Positions 52,340-60,554 of a stretch of 64,000 nt of DNA are shown piece by piece. Under the pieces are notes generated by a model. That model was not told where the DNA came from and searched no databases. It saw only the letters and a program-made list of their open reading frames with translations. The DNA comes from Bradyrhizobium sp. sBnM-33 (GTDB lineage Bacteria; Pseudomonadota; Alphaproteobacteria; Rhizobiales; Xanthobacteraceae), in NCBI RefSeq assembly GCF_032917945.1, contig NZ_CP136624.1, positions 558,001 to 622,000 on the forward strand, written 5' to 3'. The first letter of the stretch is position 1, and the number at the start of each line of letters is the position of its first letter. The position numbers and the translations under genes were made by a program.

Positions 52340-53887
52340 TCATGAAGCGAGCTTGTCCGTCGCTTTCGGCGCGTTGAATTTCTGTCGCAGCGTCGGCTTG
52401 TGAATCTTCCCGGTCGCATTGCGCGGCAGGGCATCGACGAACTCGATCAACCTGGGGCATTTGAACCGCGCCAGATTGGCCGCGCAATGGGCGTGAATTT
52501 CGGCCGGCGTCAGCGTCTGGCCGGGCTTCACGGCGATGATCGCCATGCCGACTTCGCCCCATTGCTCGTCGGGAACACCGATCACAGCAGCTTCGGCTAT
52601 TGCGGTAAGCTGATGCAGCACGCTCTCGACCTCGGCCGGATAGACGTTTTCGCCGCCGGAAATGTACATGTCCTTCCAGCGATCGACGATGTAGTAGAAG
52701 CCCTCTTCGTCGACGCGGGTGGCGTCGCCGGTGTGCAGCCAGCCGTCGGTGAACGATGATTGGTTGGCCTCGGGTCGGTTCCAGTAGCCGGGCGTGACGT
52801 TCGGCCCCTTGACCCAGAGTTCGCCGAGCTCGCCGACATCTGCGTCCGTGCCATCAGGTCGGACGATCCGTACTTCCGTATGCAGCACCGGCTTGCCGGA
52901 CGAGCCGGCCTTGCGCGCGGCGTCCTCGCGGTCGAGTGCCAGCACGGCCGGCGACGTCTCGGTCATGCCATAACCCTGCTGGAGAGCGACGCCGCGCTCT
53001 TCCCACACTTTCAGGAGCGGTACCGGCATCGGCGCACCGCCGACGCCGCCGATCACGAGGCGACTGAAATCGGCCGTCGCGAACGAGGGATGCTGCGCCA
53101 TGAACTGGTAGATCGCCGGCACGCCGAAGAATTGGGTAATGCCGTATGATGGATCGCTGATCAGTTGCAGCGCCATGCCGGGATCGAACGCACGCATGAT
53201 CAGCACGGTGCCGCCGGCATGCAGCACGGGATTAGTGTAGCAATTGAGCCCGCCGGTGTGGAACAGCGGCAGCGCGGTGAGCAGAACCGTCGACGGCGAG
53301 ACATAGGCAGGGCCGCCGAGATTGACGCAATTCCAGAACGTCATGCCATGGGTGATGATCGCACCCTTGGGCTGGCCTGTCGTGCCCGAGGTGTACATGA
53401 TGGTCGAGACGTCGTCATGCGTGACGTATTCAAAACGGTCTAGTGGCTTCGAAGCCGCGATCGCCGCCTCATAGGAGCCGCCGGGGCCGAGCAGCAGCGC
53501 CGACGAAACGTTGCAGAGCCTGGCGACCGTCAGCGCAACTTCCGCGAGATCGGCGTCGTGGATCATCACCTTCGGCGAAGAATCGCCGACAATGAATTGC
53601 AACTCGGGAACCGTGAGTCGCGTGTTCAGCGGCAGGAAGACCGCCCCTAACCGGCCGCAGGCGAACTGCACTTCGAGCGTATCTGATGTGTTCAGTGCCA
53701 GCACGGCGACGCGGTCGCCGCGCTTGACGCCGAGCGCATCGCGCAGGTGCGTGGCAAGGCGCGAAATGCGGGCGTCAAATTCTGCGTAGGAGAGACGGCG
53801 GTCACTCGCGAGGTCGATGGCCGCAATCTTGCCCGGCGTGCGGCGACCGAAATGGGCGATCCAGTCGTAATAGCGAACCGAAGGCAT
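52340..53887 (-). CDS. AMP-forming acyl-CoA synthetase
   Basis: From the ATG at 53887, preceded by GGGAGGAAGC, a 515-residue ANL-superfamily ligase is encoded. The AMP-binding loop is TIMYTSGTTGQPKGAIITHG, followed by QQGYGMTETSP, GWLHTGDATRVDEEGFYYIVDR and the C-terminal lysine in PRNATGKIHK. It activates a carboxylic acid to its CoA thioester with ATP. It starts the catabolic cluster together with the solute-binding protein 78 bases upstream. The acid is not predictable; medium or branched chain is likely from the acyl-CoA dehydrogenases nearby. Confidence 0.92.
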   Translation of the reverse strand: MPSVRYYDWIAHFGRRTPGKIAAIDLASDRRLSYAEFDARISRLATHLRDALGVKRGDRVAVLALNTSDTLEVQFACGRLGAVFLPLNTRLTVPELQFIVGDSSPKVMIHDADLAEVALTVARLCNVSSALLLGPGGSYEAAIAASKPLDRFEYVTHDDVSTIMYTSGTTGQPKGAIITHGMTFWNCVNLGGPAYVSPSTVLLTALPLFHTGGLNCYTNPVLHAGGTVLIMRAFDPGMALQLISDPSYGITQFFGVPAIYQFMAQHPSFATADFSRLVIGGVGGAPMPVPLLKVWEERGVALQQGYGMTETSPAVLALDREDAARKAGSSGKPVLHTEVRIVRPDGTDADVGELGELWVKGPNVTPGYWNRPEANQSSFTDGWLHTGDATRVDEEGFYYIVDRWKDMYISGGENVYPAEVESVLHQLTAIAEAAVIGVPDEQWGEVGMAIIAVKPGQTLTPAEIHAHCAANLARFKCPRLIEFVDALPRNATGKIHKPTLRQKFNAPKATDKLAS

Positions 53888-53965
53888 GCTTCCTCCCGAG
53901 AACCGCCCGATTACAACCGGCCATTCGGTCGCGCCGGGCTCATTGCTAGTATTGCCCGTCAACGT

Positions 53966-55177
53966 TCAGGAGCCGCGCAGCAGTTCACTGATCACGTTGA
54001 ACTGGTTGTCGCGAAACTCGACCATATAGCCGTCCTTGATGGGACGGTAGTCCGTCGGCGAGGTGTTGAGCTTGACGCCGGGCATCAGCATTGGCAGCGA
54101 TATGTCCTTGAGGTTGGCCGCCTGCGCCATGATATTCTCGCGACTGAGGTCGTTTTTGCATTGCGTGAGCACCACGACCAGCGCTTGCGCCACCATGTAA
54201 CCGTAACCTGCGGCCAGATTGGCCGGATCGATATTCGGCAGCCGCGCCTTCATGAAATCCCGATAGGTAATCAAGTCGGGGTCGGTGGAATCAGCCGCGT
54301 AGGGTTTTAGCGCTCCGACGGACATGATGCCTGTCGCCGCTTCGAGGCCCGCCGGCACCATCACCAACTCCTTGTTGGCGCAGCCGCTGGAGATGAATCG
54401 CATCGGACGCCAGCCGGTCTCGTACGCTTTTCGGATCGCCTGGGCGCACGCACGCGGCGTCACGCTGTAGATCAGGAACACGTCGGCCTTGGTGTTGGCG
54501 AGCGTGAGGATCTGCGAGTCCACAGTGGGGTCGGCGACTTCGAAACTCGTCGCCATTGCGATCACCTTGTCGGCGTCGGCGCCGAGCGCCTGCTTGACGC
54601 CGCGCAGATAGTCCTTTCCGGCGTCGTCGTTCTGATAAAGGATGGCAAAACGCGCAGCGGGGTTTTTAGCGCGGGCGAAGCGCACCTCGATGCCCGCTTC
54701 CTCAATATAATTGGGCGCCCAGGGCAGGGCCATCAGCCAGGGCTGGTTGGTCGGGTCGTTCCATTTCGAGGCGGAGCTGATCAAGAACAGATGCGGCACC
54801 TTGGCGCCGTTGAGATATTTCGCGGTCGCAGAGCTCGGCGCAGTGCCCATGGTTCCGAACATGAAGGCGACGCCGTCATTCTCGACCAATCGGCGCGTCG
54901 CCTCGACCGTTTTCGGCGGTGAGAATCCGTCGTCAAGCGAGAGCATGTTGAGCTTGCGCCCGTTGACGCCGCCCTTCTCGTTGACCAGATCGAAATAGGC
55001 GGCGAAGACCTTGCCCGTGACGCTGAGCGCCGACGCCGGGCCGCTATACGGCATGATGTTGCCGAACTTGATCTCGGTGTCTGATATCCCGGGTTGCTGG
55101 GCGGAAGCCGTCGTCGCTGCAAGCGACAGCAGTGCTGTCAGGAAGAAAGCCGAGGCAGAATTGCGCGATCGGATCAT
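53966..55177 (-). CDS. ABC transporter solute-binding protein (LivJ-like)
   Basis: A 403-residue periplasmic protein of the branched-chain amino acid type. A signal peptide (residues 1-26, FFLTALLSLAATTASA) is followed by the family start ISDTEIKFGNIMPYSGPASA, GGVNGRKLNMLSLDDGFSP and FMFGTMGTAPSSATAKYLNG. The GGAGG seven bases before the ATG supports the start. Such proteins in acyl-CoA clusters often bind aromatic or aliphatic carboxylates. No permease or ATPase genes are in the window. It lies in the same unit as the ligase. Confidence 0.92.
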   Translation of the reverse strand: MIRSRNSASAFFLTALLSLAATTASAQQPGISDTEIKFGNIMPYSGPASALSVTGKVFAAYFDLVNEKGGVNGRKLNMLSLDDGFSPPKTVEATRRLVENDGVAFMFGTMGTAPSSATAKYLNGAKVPHLFLISSASKWNDPTNQPWLMALPWAPNYIEEAGIEVRFARAKNPAARFAILYQNDDAGKDYLRGVKQALGADADKVIAMATSFEVADPTVDSQILTLANTKADVFLIYSVTPRACAQAIRKAYETGWRPMRFISSGCANKELVMVPAGLEAATGIMSVGALKPYAADSTDPDLITYRDFMKARLPNIDPANLAAGYGYMVAQALVVVLTQCKNDLSRENIMAQAANLKDISLPMLMPGVKLNTSPTDYRPIKDGYMVEFRDNQFNVISELLRGS

Positions 55178-55379
55178 GCTGTATCCTCCCCAACGACGGC
55201 CCGATGATATGTTATTGGTCTTGAACCAAGGCTAGGTCATGCGAAAGGAACTGGTCTTGCGTTGAGCTGCTGGACACCGCATGCGCGTTGGCGCGACACG
55301 ACCTACAAGATCATGCCAGCCGCTCAACGCAAGTTTGCGCAGGCCAAACCGGGGCATCGTAATCCCTGCGGAGGAAAGC

Positions 55380-56534
55380 ATGCTGGAGCGCACAAAGGTG
55401 CAAAGCCCGTTCTATACGGCGGATCACGAGGCGTTCCGCGACGTGATGCGCCGCTTCGTGGCGCGGGAGATCGAGCCACATGCCCATGAATGGGACGAGG
55501 CCGGTGAGTTTCCGCGCGAGCTCTATCGCAAGGCGTCCGAAATCGGGCTGCTCGGGCTCGGCTTTCCCGAGGAATATGGCGGTGTGGCCGCCGACCAGTT
55601 CATGAAGATCGTAGCGTCGCAGGAACTGGCGCGCGCCGGCGCCGGTGGGGTCAGCTCCAGCCTGATGAGCCACACCATCGGCTCGCCGCCGATCGCGCGC
55701 GCTGCGCGGCCCGAGGTCAAGGCGAGGGTGTTGCCGCAGGTGCTGTCGGGTGAGAAGATTTCGGCGCTCGCGATCACCGAGCCCAGCGGCGGCTCCGACG
55801 TTGCCAATCTCCGCACCAAGGCGCGGCGCGATGGCGACCATTATATCGTCAGCGGCGAGAAGACCTTTATCACGTCGGGCATGCGGGCCGACTATCTGAC
55901 GGTCGCGGTGCGCACCGGCGGCGAGGGACCGGGCGGCGTCAGCCTGCTCCTGATCGAAGGCAATACGCCGGGCCTGTCGCGGACGAAACTGAAGAAGATG
56001 GGCTGGTGGGCCTCCGACACCGCCACGCTGCATTTCGACGAGTGCCGTGTGCCTGCCGAAAACCTGATCGGTGAGGAGGGCCAGGGCTTCAAGATCATTA
56101 TGCAGAATTTCAACAGCGAGCGCATGGGCATGGCGGCGAGCTGCACAGCCTATGCCCGTGTCTGCGTCGAGGAGGCGATTGCGTATGCCAAGGAGCGCCA
56201 GACCTTCGGCAAGCCGATCGCGCAGCATCAGGTGATCCGCCACAAGATCGTGGACATGGCGCAAAAGGTCGCGGCCTCACAGGCGATGCTGGAAATGCTG
56301 GCGTGGCGGCTCGGGCAGGGCGAAAGCCCGGTTGCCGAAATCTGTATGATGAAGAACCAGGCCACGCAAACCATGGCGTTCTGCGCCTCCGAGGCCGTGC
56401 AGATCTTCGGCGGCGCCGGCTTCATGCGCGGCGTCAAGGTCGAGCGCATCTATCGCGAGGTCAAGGTCAACGCCATCGGCGGCGGCACCGAGGAGATCAT
56501 GAAGGATCTCGCGTCCAGACAGATGGGGTTGTGA
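55380..56534 (+). CDS. Acyl-CoA dehydrogenase
   Basis: A 384-residue FAD flavoenzyme that introduces an alpha-beta double bond in an acyl-CoA. The ATG at 55380 has GGAGGAAA upstream. Features are ALAITEPSGGSDVANLRT (FAD contact), GEKTFITSG, ERQTFGKPIAQHQVIRHKI, and the late AVQIFGGAGFMRGVKVERIYRE and GGGTEEIMKD. Electrons pass to electron-transfer flavoprotein. It is divergent from the ligase-binding protein unit and heads the plus-strand part of the cluster. Substrate chain type is not readable. Confidence 0.93.
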   Translation: MLERTKVQSPFYTADHEAFRDVMRRFVAREIEPHAHEWDEAGEFPRELYRKASEIGLLGLGFPEEYGGVAADQFMKIVASQELARAGAGGVSSSLMSHTIGSPPIARAARPEVKARVLPQVLSGEKISALAITEPSGGSDVANLRTKARRDGDHYIVSGEKTFITSGMRADYLTVAVRTGGEGPGGVSLLLIEGNTPGLSRTKLKKMGWWASDTATLHFDECRVPAENLIGEEGQGFKIIMQNFNSERMGMAASCTAYARVCVEEAIAYAKERQTFGKPIAQHQVIRHKIVDMAQKVAASQAMLEMLAWRLGQGESPVAEICMMKNQATQTMAFCASEAVQIFGGAGFMRGVKVERIYREVKVNAIGGGTEEIMKDLASRQMGL

Positions 56535-56539
56535 GCGCT

Positions 56540-56654
56540 GTCGTTCCGGGGCGCGCGCAGCGCGAACCCGGAACCCAGAAGTCGAATGAACGGATCGAGA
56601 TTCTCAGGTGCGCAATTGCGCAACATAGTTCGATGCTGCGCGCCCCGGAATGAC
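56540..56654. repeat. Intergenic palindromic element
   Basis: About 115 bases with ends TCGTTCCGGGGCGCGC and GCGCGCCCCGGAATGA that are nearly reverse complements, and an inner GTGCGCAATTGCGCA stem. It resembles the element at 58521. Confidence 0.65.
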
Positions 56655-56665
56655 AAGGGACAAAC

Positions 56666-57819
56666 ATGCTCTTCACCGCCGACCACGACGAACCCCGCCG
56701 TATCCTGCAAAAATTCATCGCCGCCGAAATAAATCCGTTCGTCGATGAATGGGAGAAGAACGACATTTTCCCGGCGCATGAACTGTTCAAGAAGCTTGGC
56801 GACCTCGGCTTTCTCGGCCTCAACAAGCCCACCGATTCGGCGGTCAAGGACTCGATTATTCCTACGCGCTGATGATGGCCGAAGAGCTCGGTGCCATCAA
56901 ATGCGGCGGCGTGCCGATGGCGATCGGGGTGCAGACCGACATGGCGACGCCGGCGCTGGCGCGGTTCGGTTCTGATGAGGTGCGCCGCGAGTTTCTTAGC
57001 CCCGCGATCGCGGGCGACGCAGTGGCCTGCGTCGGCGTATCGGAGCCCGGCGCGGGATCAGATGTCGCCTCGATCAAGACGCAGGCGCGTTCCGATGGCG
57101 ACGATTACGTCATCAATGGCGGCAAGATGTGGATCACCAACGGCGTGCAGGCCGACTGGATCTGCCTGCTCGCCAATACCAGCGACGGCCAGGTCCATCG
57201 CAACAAGTCGTTGATCTGCGTACCCATGAGGACCAAGGGCGTGCAGGTCGCGCGCAAGCTCGACAAGATGGGTATGCGCTCTTCCGACACCGCGCAGATC
57301 TTCTTCGACAACGTCCGGGTGCCCAAGCGCAACCGGATAGGCGAGGAGGGCAAGGGTTTTACCTACCAGATGGTGCAGTTCCAGGAGGAACGGCTGTGGG
57401 GCGCGGCCGCCTGCCTCAAGGCGCATGAATTCATCATATCAGAGACCATCGAATATACCCGCAACCGCAAGGCGTTCGGGAAATCGATCCTGGATAACCA
57501 GACCGTTCATTTCAAGCTGGCGGAGATGCAGACCGAGGTCGAGCTGTTGCGTGCGCTGGTCTACCGCGCTGCCGAGGCACTGATTGCGGGCGAGGACGTG
57601 ACGCGGCTTGCCACCATGGCGAAATTAAAGGCCGGCCGTTTGGGCCGTGAACTCACCGATGCCTGCCTGCAATTCTGGGGCGGCATGGGGTTCATGAATG
57701 AGACGCCGGTCAGCCGGGCCTATCGCGACAGCCGCCTGACCTCGATCGGCGGCGGCGCCGACGAGGTGATGCTGACGGTGTTATGCAAGGTGATGGGCAC
57801 ACTGCCGAAAAATCAATAA
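56666..57819 (+). pseudogene. Acyl-CoA dehydrogenase, one-base frameshift
   Basis: The N-terminal 57 codons (LFTADHDEPRRILQKFIAAE, ending LGFLGLNKPTD) leave the family at 56837 and stop at 56872. In another forward frame GGQGLDYSYALMMAEELGAIK continues the protein to 57819. One lost base in a tyrosine codon (TAC to TC, about 56837) explains it. The rest is complete: VGVSEPGAGSDVASIKTQ, KMWITNGVQADWI, RKAFGKSILDNQTVHFKL and GGGADEVMLTVL. Repaired, the product is about 384 residues. A shorter product from an internal ATG at 56872 would lack the N-terminal helical domain. A sequencing error is possible. Confidence 0.85.
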
Positions 57820-57857
57820 GAATAAGTCAGAGGAAAAGTAACGATGAGGAACGGTTG

Positions 57858-58514
57858 ATGATCACGCTCTATCACTGCGACGGCGCGCGCTCGTTCCGCC
57901 CGCTCTGGATGCTGGAAGAAATGGGCTTGCCCTACGAGTTGAAGATGCTGCCGTTCCCACCGCGGGTGTTCGCCAAGGAATATCTCGCGATCAATCCGCT
58001 CGGCACCATTCCGTTCATGATCGACGGCGATACCAAAATGACGGAGTCGTCGGGCATCTGTTATTACCTCGGCACCAAATACGGACCGACCCCGCTGGTG
58101 GTCGGGATGGACGACCCGGCCTATGGCGCCTTCCTGAACTGGATGTATTTCAGCGACGCCACGCTGACTTTTCCCCAAACACTGGTGCTGAGATACAGCC
58201 AGCTCGAGCCGGAGGAACGGCGGAACCCGCAAGTGGCCGGCGATTACGCCAAATGGTTCCTGGGTCGGCTGCGCGCGGTCGAGGCAGCGACTGCGAATGC
58301 GGAATTTCTCTGTGCCGGACGCTTTACCGCGGCCGATATTGTCAATGGCTACGCGTTGCGGCTCGCCGGCAATATCGGCCTTGCCAAGGATTTCGGCCCT
58401 AATGTCGCGGCTTATTGGGCCCGGTTGCAGGAACGCGACGGGTACAAGCGGGCCGTTGCGGCGGAACGCAAGGCTGGCATCGAGCAAAACGTGGCGCCAA
58501 GGATACGGGCCTAA
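57858..58514 (+). CDS. Glutathione S-transferase family protein
   Basis: A 218-residue cytoplasmic protein with thioredoxin-like N-domain (ITLYHCDGARSFRPLWMLEE, then INPLGTIPFMIDGDTKMTES with the cis-proline and Glu-Ser glutathione contacts) and a helical C-domain (LCAGRFTAADIVNGYALRLA). The serine near position 12 is the probable thiol-activating residue. The ATG at 57858 has GAGGA upstream and is 38 bases after the acyl-CoA dehydrogenase gene, so they are co-transcribed. It may detoxify or isomerise an intermediate of the pathway. Confidence 0.9.
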   Translation: MITLYHCDGARSFRPLWMLEEMGLPYELKMLPFPPRVFAKEYLAINPLGTIPFMIDGDTKMTESSGICYYLGTKYGPTPLVVGMDDPAYGAFLNWMYFSDATLTFPQTLVLRYSQLEPEERRNPQVAGDYAKWFLGRLRAVEAATANAEFLCAGRFTAADIVNGYALRLAGNIGLAKDFGPNVAAYWARLQERDGYKRAVAAERKAGIEQNVAPRIRA

Positions 58515-58520
58515 CTGGTG

Positions 58521-58615
58521 TGTCATTTCGGGGCGATGCGAAGCATCGAACCCGGAATCTCGAGATTCCGGGGGCGTAAGGGCGCCCCATGTTCGCTTCG
58601 CGCCCGGAATGACGG
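58521..58615. repeat. Intergenic palindromic element with a perfect 22-bp palindrome
   Basis: Ends GTCATTTCGGGGCG and CGCCCGGAATGACG are near reverse complements. Inside are CGATGCGAAGCATCG and a perfect 22-bp palindrome at 58551-58572 centred on CTCGAG. Same family as 56540. Confidence 0.65.
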
Positions 58616-58699
58616 CTCTTCTCTCGGTGACAGCACTCAAAATTCCGCTATGGTTGGCCCCGTCGCAGCAGCCAGAGAGCCGCGCGAGGAGGACGAGCC

Positions 58700-59494
58700 A
58701 TGGACCATACCGGCCACAAATCCGGCCACCTGATGCTGATCACCCCGGAACGCGTGTTCTACGCCGGCCTGCTCGGTAGGCCCCGGCAACGCTGCTCGGG
58801 CGGGTTCAACATCTACGTCGCGATCGAGGGAAGCCTCTGGCTCACCACTGCGGATGGCTGCGAAACCCATGGCGACATGGTCGCTCTGCTGCCGAACATC
58901 AGGCACACCATCGCCAGCGATCATCGCTCCGTGCTCAGCGTCGTGATCGAACCCGAGAGCGTTCGGCCGGGCGCGCTTGAAGACCTCGCCACGCGCCTCT
59001 CGGGCCCTGAGGGCGTGGTTTTCGCCAGCCGCATTCGTGCCGCCTATCACGAACTGCGCGAGCATCATGCGGGCAGTGATTTCTCCAGCACCGAGTTCGA
59101 TCGCCTGTGCCTTGGCGAGCCCCTGCCACAGCGCGAACTCGATCCCAGGGTGGTACGCGCGATCGTGCAGATCGGAAAATTCTCCGGCGAGCCGGTGACG
59201 GCGGCAAGCTGCGCCGCGGAGGCCGGATTGTCTCCATCGCGCTTCCTGCATCTGTTCAAGGAAGAGACCGGAATCTCGTTCCGCTCGTTCCGCGCCTGGA
59301 AGCGCGCGCGTCATTTGCTGCACTTCGCCAACCAGGACATCAACCTTGCGCATCTCGCGCAGGATATCGGCTATCCCGATTCCACGCATTTCAGCCACTC
59401 GATCCGCCGCTTCTATGGCTTGAAGCCGCGCGCGATCTTTTCAGGTTCGCGCGATCTGGCGATCTATAGCCATCGCCATGCGAGCGCCGGGTAG
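58700..59494 (+). CDS. AraC-family transcriptional regulator
   Basis: A 264-residue activator-type protein. The N-terminal 150 residues form a cupin-like sensor (GGFNIYVAIEGSLWLTTADG, GDMVALLPNIRHTI). The C-terminal double helix-turn-helix spans about 160-255: CAAEAGLSPSRFLHLFKEET and HLAQDIGYPDSTHFSHSIRRF. It probably controls the flanking acyl-CoA genes, an inference from location. It has its own spacer with a palindromic element upstream and lies 92 bases before the BKACE gene. Confidence 0.92.
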   Translation: MDHTGHKSGHLMLITPERVFYAGLLGRPRQRCSGGFNIYVAIEGSLWLTTADGCETHGDMVALLPNIRHTIASDHRSVLSVVIEPESVRPGALEDLATRLSGPEGVVFASRIRAAYHELREHHAGSDFSSTEFDRLCLGEPLPQRELDPRVVRAIVQIGKFSGEPVTAASCAAEAGLSPSRFLHLFKEETGISFRSFRAWKRARHLLHFANQDINLAHLAQDIGYPDSTHFSHSIRRFYGLKPRAIFSGSRDLAIYSHRHASAG

Positions 59495-59586
59495 CGGCTG
59501 GACGCAAGAAGCCGGCTGATGCGGCACGCATGATCGCACTGGATATTTTCGCGATCCCTCGCATTCCGCTTTTCGAAGGCTGATCC

Positions 59587-60453
59587 ATGGGCGACAAGGC
59601 CGTCATTACCTGCGCGCTGAACGGCGTGTTGACCGATCCGAAGCAGCACAACGTACCTGTGACGCCGGAGCAGATGGCGCGTGAGGCCAGGGCCGCGTTC
59701 GATGCCGGCGCGAGCATCATGCACATCCATTTGCGCCAGCAGGAGCCGAACAAGGGGCATCTGCCGTCCTGGGACGTCAGCGTTTCCAAAGAGATCCAGC
59801 AGGCGATCCGCGAAGCCTGTCCCGGCGTCATCATCAATCACACCACGGGCACCTCGGGCCCGAAATATCAGGGGGCGCTCGACTGCGTGCGCGAGACGAG
59901 GCCCGAGATCGCGGCCTGCAACGCCGGCTCGCTGAATTATCTCAAGGTGAAGTCCGACAATACCTGGGCCTGGCCGCCGATGATGTTCGATAACGCGGTC
60001 GAGAAGGTGCAGGACTATCTCGACGTGATGAAGGAAGCGGGCACGATTCCGGAGTTCGAATGTTTCGACGTCGGCATCGTGCGCTGCGTCGGCATGTACG
60101 TGCAAACCGGCATGTACACCGGGCCGCTCGAATATAATTTCGTGATGGGCGTTGCCTCCGGCATGCCGGCCGATCCCGAATTGCTGCCGATCCTGTTGAA
60201 GCTGATGCGGCCGAAATCGCATTGGCAGGTCACCGCGATCGGCCGCGCCGAAATCTGGCCGCTGCACCAGCGCTGCGCCGAACTCGGTGGGCACCTGCGC
60301 ACTGGGCTGGAGGATACTTTTTATCTCGCCGACGGTACCAAGGTGACTTCGAATGGGCAACTGATCGAAGCCATCGCCGCCTGCGCGCGGCGAGCGGGAC
60401 GCGAGGTCGCGAGTCCGGCGGAGGCCAGGCAGATTTTTGGAACTAGGCATTGA
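59587..60453 (+). CDS. BKACE-family beta-keto acid cleavage enzyme (DUF849)
   Basis: A 288-residue TIM-barrel zinc enzyme. Zinc ligands H46 and H48 are in IMHIHLR; INHTTGTSGP and the late TAIGRAEIWPLHQRC carry further metal and substrate contacts. Members condense a beta-keto acid with acetyl-CoA and cleave it to acetoacetate plus a new acyl-CoA. That chemistry would feed the acyl-CoA dehydrogenases and carboxylase around it. The exact keto acid cannot be read. Confidence 0.92.
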   Translation: MGDKAVITCALNGVLTDPKQHNVPVTPEQMAREARAAFDAGASIMHIHLRQQEPNKGHLPSWDVSVSKEIQQAIREACPGVIINHTTGTSGPKYQGALDCVRETRPEIAACNAGSLNYLKVKSDNTWAWPPMMFDNAVEKVQDYLDVMKEAGTIPEFECFDVGIVRCVGMYVQTGMYTGPLEYNFVMGVASGMPADPELLPILLKLMRPKSHWQVTAIGRAEIWPLHQRCAELGGHLRTGLEDTFYLADGTKVTSNGQLIEAIAACARRAGREVASPAEARQIFGTRH

Positions 60454-60456
60454 GTG

Positions 60457-60542
60457 CCGTCATTGCGAGCGAAGCGAAGCAATCCATCCCGCCGTCCGGC
60501 AAAATATGGATTGCTTTGTCGCTTCGCTTCTCGCAATGACGG
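60457..60542. repeat. Long inverted repeat between BKACE and carboxylase genes
   Basis: Arms of about 31 bases (CCGTCATTGCGAGCGAAGCG... and its complement ...CGCTTCTCGCAATGACGG) enclose a GC-rich loop. It is a recognisable mobile-type intergenic palindrome. Transcription of the carboxylase would have to read through it. Confidence 0.7.
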
Positions 60543-60554
60543 GGCGGAGAGTTC

